Origin: an uncultured bacterium
GTDB taxonomy: Bacteria; Cyanobacteriota; Vampirovibrionia; Gastranaerophilales; Gastranaerophilaceae
DNA length: 9,582 nt
Assembly (NCBI GenBank): GCA_902782905.1
Contig: CACZPB010000234.1
Span: forward strand, 1-9,582
Direction of reading: 5' to 3'
Shown one piece after another: positions 6,645 to 9,582 of this stretch (position 1 is its first letter; each line of letters opens with the position of its first letter). The position numbers and the translations under genes are program-made. A model generated the notes under the pieces. That model was not told the origin of the DNA. It saw only the letters and a list, made by a program, of their open reading frames with translations, and ran no database searches.

Positions 6645-9230
6645 TTAGAGCATCAATCTTAAAATATCTACAGAAGTAAGATCTTCGCGCAGAATAATAT
6701 TGTCAAGTCCCATATTCAACTCTGCTCGCAATACATGGTTCCCTTCCTCTTGCAGAGATAACAACAGACTTTCTAACGTTTCTCTAGAGATGCCAAATTG
6801 TCGATAGACACCTTCTGTCTGATTCTCGTCATAGAACTCAGAAACGTTAAGAGAATAACGTTTCTTGTGTTCTGCGTAACGATAGAGGGAATATGCTAAT
6901 GTGACAAGCGAAATCCCTTCGTGTGGCTGACGAACCAACGTTACTTTGTTTTGTTCCTTGGTCAGTACACCAATAGGAATAGAAGAACCGAGCGGACTCT
7001 CTTTAAATGTATTCAATAAAGAGTTAAACGGATTACGTAAAGTTCTGTCTTTAAGATCTGGATAAGAATCCTGTAAAATTAGATCCATTTCCTCTCGAGT
7101 ATAGTTTCGATTAAAATCAATAGCACTGTGAAACCATGTACAAATTTCAGAGTTCTCGCACAAGCCTATATATATTAGCTCCCACACAATCTGGGACTTT
7201 GACTGGAAAGCTTTTGCCATATATCGACCTATTTCACTTATATTCTTGTCTTCAGCATTAAGAATGTTTGCTTCACGAAGCCAATTGATAAATGGGGGTA
7301 TTTGATATTTAGGATTTAATCCGTGTTCATTATTGTCAAAAAACGTTTCATATGTATTGAAATACTTCTCAACCCAAGTTCCTCGCATTCCCATTCCGTC
7401 ATTATAGCGATTGATACCAGATTTCGAGCCTTTTGCCAAATTCTTTATTTGATTTGTCATTATGCTTGTATCAGAAGTACTTATTGAACTTGCTGCGTGA
7501 CATCCTTTACCATCAAAATCAATACATTTCATACAGTGTACACATCTATCCTTGTTTATTGAAACTCGAGGAACTACAGATAACGCACCAGTTGGGCATT
7601 CAACTTCGCACACTTCACAATGAACACAATAAGTTGCCTTATAGCAGACCTTTTTCAGATGGCTTATAAAAATCACGTCCTTGGGGTCTATCCCACTTAC
7701 TTCAAAAAGTTGGCTATCAACATCCTCTTTTAATCTACACTTGAAGATTTGTTTGTGGTGATTTAAATCTATTTCTGTGATATTTCCTTTTTGATGAATA
7801 TTCATCTCACCCAACACTCTCATCCACATAAGTAAGTTTTCTTTGGGTGCAGTAATTATAGCTTTAAAATCTGGTGCTACACTAATGAAGTTAATATTTG
7901 CATTTGTATGTATATATCGCCCACCTGCCCTCATTTTCCATCTGCCAGAACGGATGTAATTCTCTATTCCTGCAGTTTTATTCTTCTCAAGACCTTCTCG
8001 TATTTTGTTAACGAATGGAGCCAATGTCTCAGGATATAGTTGACCGCATAGGTCTTCACTCCAACTTGAAGAGTAAGGACATATTACACAGCCAACTCGT
8101 GATAGCCCTTTCCTATAAGCTTCATTAATTGGAAGACCATTAAGAAGTAGGTATAGATATATCTCTGTAGCATTCCATTCAAGAATTGGACTGACATTAA
8201 TTATTTTATTGTGCTTAACATTTTTACCAATTCTTGAACGAGAAGAGCGACTTGGGCTTTCTTCTGCACGAACACCATCAAACAAGATAGCATTTGGTTG
8301 TTTTCCATTGCCTACAATCTCTTTCAACAGTTTGCTTAATGGAGCGGATTTCATTATACTACAACACCACCTATGAATTCTACTAGGTGTTCCTATTTCA
8401 CCCCAATAATACAAAACAGGCTGGTGATTTTTGGCCGTATAAAATCTCAAACTGGGATATTTCTGCCTATAATAATCTCTTACTTTGTTATATAAGTCAA
8501 GAGAGGGAGGAAGTTCATACCCTGTATCAGAATAAATAACAACAAAGTCCTCTGCAGGAACCACTCTTGACACCAAATCAAGAACAACTTGCGAGTCTTT
8601 TCCTCCGCTAAACGAAGTCACGAAAATGTCTGTATTGCTGGAAAGTATTGGTGTTTTGCCCTGTTCTTCTGCTTTACTCAATGGCATAACATCGAAGCTA
8701 TCGCAGTCCTCCTTAATTACAACATGTTCTTCTTTGGTCTTCTTTTCAAGAGAAGAAGCAAGTCGCTGGAAATCCAAATCTGGATTCTTTTGAGAAACTT
8801 CGCGGATATTCTTATATCGACGATATGTTTGGTTGATAAAATCCATAGCTTCATGCTCAATAATGAACATAGTGTCCTCGTTGCGAGAGCGCAAGCGTTC
8901 CATGTCAACAAGTTCAAGTGTCAGGATTTCAAAACCCTCTTGCTGAACAACCTCAGGTGCATCAAAAACATTGCCACCTTTAACTTCTAACACAAACTGC
9001 CCTTTATAATAGTACCTACGGTCACATGCCCACAATAGAGGTTCTTCAACATGAGGATATATCCAGCCACGTTTGTTTAATCCCAATAAATCAAGTTCTT
9101 CCCAAAATACTGGCCGCGGTGACACATTAAGCGCATCACCTTTACTCGACATGGTCAGTCGCACACCATTATATGCTGGATCCCATATTACTTTAAACAT
9201 GTCTTCATTTACATATAATCTATTATTCAC
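6645..9230 (-). CDS. brxP: BrxP, PAPS-reductase-like PP-loop protein with ferredoxin-type Fe-S domain
   Basis: An 861-residue multidomain protein. Residues 1-195 are an N-terminal region (RPVFWEELDLLG, RRYYYKGQFVLEVKGGN) resembling the part preceding the reductase domain in archaeal PAPS-reductase fusions. Residues 200-400 are the PAPS reductase/ATP-pyrophosphatase domain: PP-loop SFSGGKDS (206-213), YSDTGYE (233-239), RWCCSIMK (C289, C290) and GCVICP (C381, C384). These cysteines could hold an Fe-S cluster, as in DndC. Residues 529-580 hold two ferredoxin-like motifs: C535-C538-C541-C545 (CxxCxxCxxxCP) and C563-C566-C569-C577. Residues about 605-835 resemble DUF4007 (ETFF, INWLREANIL, FTREEM-like pattern; tentative). 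BrxP defines type 4 BREX; a sulfur- or redox-based modification is a family hypothesis, unproven. The GTG start at 9230 is the only start codon after an in-frame upstream stop; the ATG at 9200 (codon 11) is an alternative. Confidence 0.87.
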   Translation of the reverse strand: MNNRLYVNEDMFKVIWDPAYNGVRLTMSSKGDALNVSPRPVFWEELDLLGLNKRGWIYPHVEEPLLWACDRRYYYKGQFVLEVKGGNVFDAPEVVQQEGFEILTLELVDMERLRSRNEDTMFIIEHEAMDFINQTYRRYKNIREVSQKNPDLDFQRLASSLEKKTKEEHVVIKEDCDSFDVMPLSKAEEQGKTPILSSNTDIFVTSFSGGKDSQVVLDLVSRVVPAEDFVVIYSDTGYELPPSLDLYNKVRDYYRQKYPSLRFYTAKNHQPVLYYWGEIGTPSRIHRWCCSIMKSAPLSKLLKEIVGNGKQPNAILFDGVRAEESPSRSSRSRIGKNVKHNKIINVSPILEWNATEIYLYLLLNGLPINEAYRKGLSRVGCVICPYSSSWSEDLCGQLYPETLAPFVNKIREGLEKNKTAGIENYIRSGRWKMRAGGRYIHTNANINFISVAPDFKAIITAPKENLLMWMRVLGEMNIHQKGNITEIDLNHHKQIFKCRLKEDVDSQLFEVSGIDPKDVIFISHLKKVCYKATYCVHCEVCEVECPTGALSVVPRVSINKDRCVHCMKCIDFDGKGCHAASSISTSDTSIMTNQIKNLAKGSKSGINRYNDGMGMRGTWVEKYFNTYETFFDNNEHGLNPKYQIPPFINWLREANILNAEDKNISEIGRYMAKAFQSKSQIVWELIYIGLCENSEICTWFHSAIDFNRNYTREEMDLILQDSYPDLKDRTLRNPFNSLLNTFKESPLGSSIPIGVLTKEQNKVTLVRQPHEGISLVTLAYSLYRYAEHKKRYSLNVSEFYDENQTEGVYRQFGISRETLESLLLSLQEEGNHVLRAELNMGLDNIILREDLTSVDILRLML

Positions 9231-9251
9231 TAAACGAGTAAATGAGGTTTT

Positions 9252-9526
9252 GATGTAATGAAAAAAGAAAGCGCACCCTCACCCCTTGCATACTTACATC
9301 CGAGCCGTCGGCAAACAGGCCCTAACACGATACACAAGGAAAAGGTACGCCTATCAAGGCGTAACCCAATCCCGCGAGGTCGTGTTTTCAAACTAGTTTT
9401 GCCGACTATTTGGATGTAAACCTCATCAGAATCTTCGTCACGAAAATCTCTACCCGCGATGTCCTGCACCATGACCTCTTCACGCCATCCTTTCGCCTTT
9501 ACGACTTGGACAGCAGTCACAATGCA
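9252..9526 (-). promoter_or_regulatory. Long structured 5' leader of the BREX operon (candidate regulatory or small RNA)
   Basis: Between the putative promoter and brxP lie about 290 bases with no convincing gene. Bases 9301-9540 have about 49% GC, well above the flanking coding DNA. Four nested inverted repeats can fold 9294-9419 into a rod: 9294-9301 with 9412-9419 (8 bp), 9307-9315 with 9398-9406 (9 bp), 9324-9330 with 9380-9386 (7 bp) and 9346-9352 with 9357-9363 (7 bp, loop of 4). On the transcript side a U-rich tract (TTTCTTTTTT, 9270-9261) follows, then the brxP start. The position suggests a 5' UTR controlling brxP, but it could be a separate small RNA. I compared it from memory with TPP, cobalamin, SAM, 6S, RNase P, SRP and tmRNA signatures and saw none. 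The pairings are read directly; any function is inferred. Confidence 0.4.
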
Positions 9527-9530
9527 TCTG

Positions 9531-9564
9531 CAAAGATACAAAAAAGATTTAATACAAAAACAAT
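9531..9564 (-). promoter_or_regulatory. Candidate Bacteroidota-type promoter for the BREX operon
   Basis: On the minus strand, TATCTTTG (9538-9531) matches the TAnnTTTG -7 box used by the primary sigma factor of Bacteroidota. The -33 element is weak: an ATTG (9564-9561) lies 22 nt upstream against the usual TTTG at 19-21 nt, in a very T-rich stretch. Transcription would begin near 9526 and read through the leader into brxP. No comparable box was noticed nearer the brxP start. Confidence 0.5.
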
Positions 9565-9582
9565 TTTCCTAAGATTTTCTAC

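Noticed and set aside
900..8990. Plus-strand open frames of 60-133 codons lying within the four large genes (for example 5180-5566 and 8589-8990).
   Set aside because: They are antisense shadows of long, motif-bearing minus-strand genes and show no domains of their own.
9258..9419. Plus-strand 53-codon frame (MKKESAPSPLAYLHP...) across the rod structure.
   Set aside because: Short, Arg/Pro-rich, with no recognisable domain, and antisense to the likely leader; the inverted repeats explain the sequence better.
9294..9419. The rod considered as an integron attC site because of GTTAGGG and paired arms.
   Set aside because: The core boxes do not match the GTTRRRY/RYYYAAC consensus at the right positions, and no integrase or cassette arrangement is visible.
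9231..9582. CRISPR array, tRNA or rRNA gene in the leader region.
   Set aside because: No regularly spaced repeats, no tRNA cloverleaf with T-arm signature, and no resemblance to conserved rRNA segments.

Overview
This window carries most of a type 4 BREX (bacteriophage exclusion) phage-defence operon, read entirely from the minus strand. In transcription order it holds brxP (PAPS-reductase-like PP-loop protein fused to ferredoxin-type Fe-S motifs), brxC (large P-loop ATPase), pglZ (alkaline-phosphatase-superfamily protein) and brxL (AAA+/Lon-like protein, cut by the left edge after 241 codons). This gene set and order match the type 4 layout of the published BREX classification. It differs from types 1-3 in having the PAPS-reductase protein where those types have an adenine methyltransferase (PglX/PglXI). 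No methyltransferase is visible here. The family calls come from motifs I could read, not from a database search.

The host is most likely a member of the Bacteroidota, probably Bacteroidales. The DNA is AT-rich, start codons lack clear Shine-Dalgarno sequences and have A-rich upstream regions, and the only promoter-like sequence (near 9531-9564) has a TAnnTTTG -7 box, TATCTTTG. A genus cannot be named.

Layout: 1-725 brxL (partial); 728-3175 pglZ; 3188-6610 brxC; 6645-9230 brxP; 9231-9582 non-genic leader and promoter. The gaps are 34 bp (brxP-brxC), 12 bp (brxC-pglZ) and 2 bp (pglZ-brxL), so the genes very likely form one transcript starting near 9526. No internal promoter or terminator is evident.

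The least expected part is the roughly 290-nt leader ahead of brxP. It has about 49% GC, clearly above the genes, and contains a long rod-like set of four nested stems (9294-9419). A segment of that rod can alternatively pair with a sequence just upstream of the brxP start, and there is a U-rich tract nearby. This could be a regulatory RNA switch, an independent small RNA, or a folded DNA element; I recognise no known RNA family in it.

Working model (inference): BrxP, with a PP-loop domain, candidate Fe-S cysteines and two ferredoxin-like motifs, performs a redox- or sulfur-dependent chemical step, perhaps a DNA modification analogous to DndC in phosphorothioation. BrxC, PglZ and BrxL supply the ATPase, phosphatase-fold and AAA+/DNA-binding parts shared with other BREX types.
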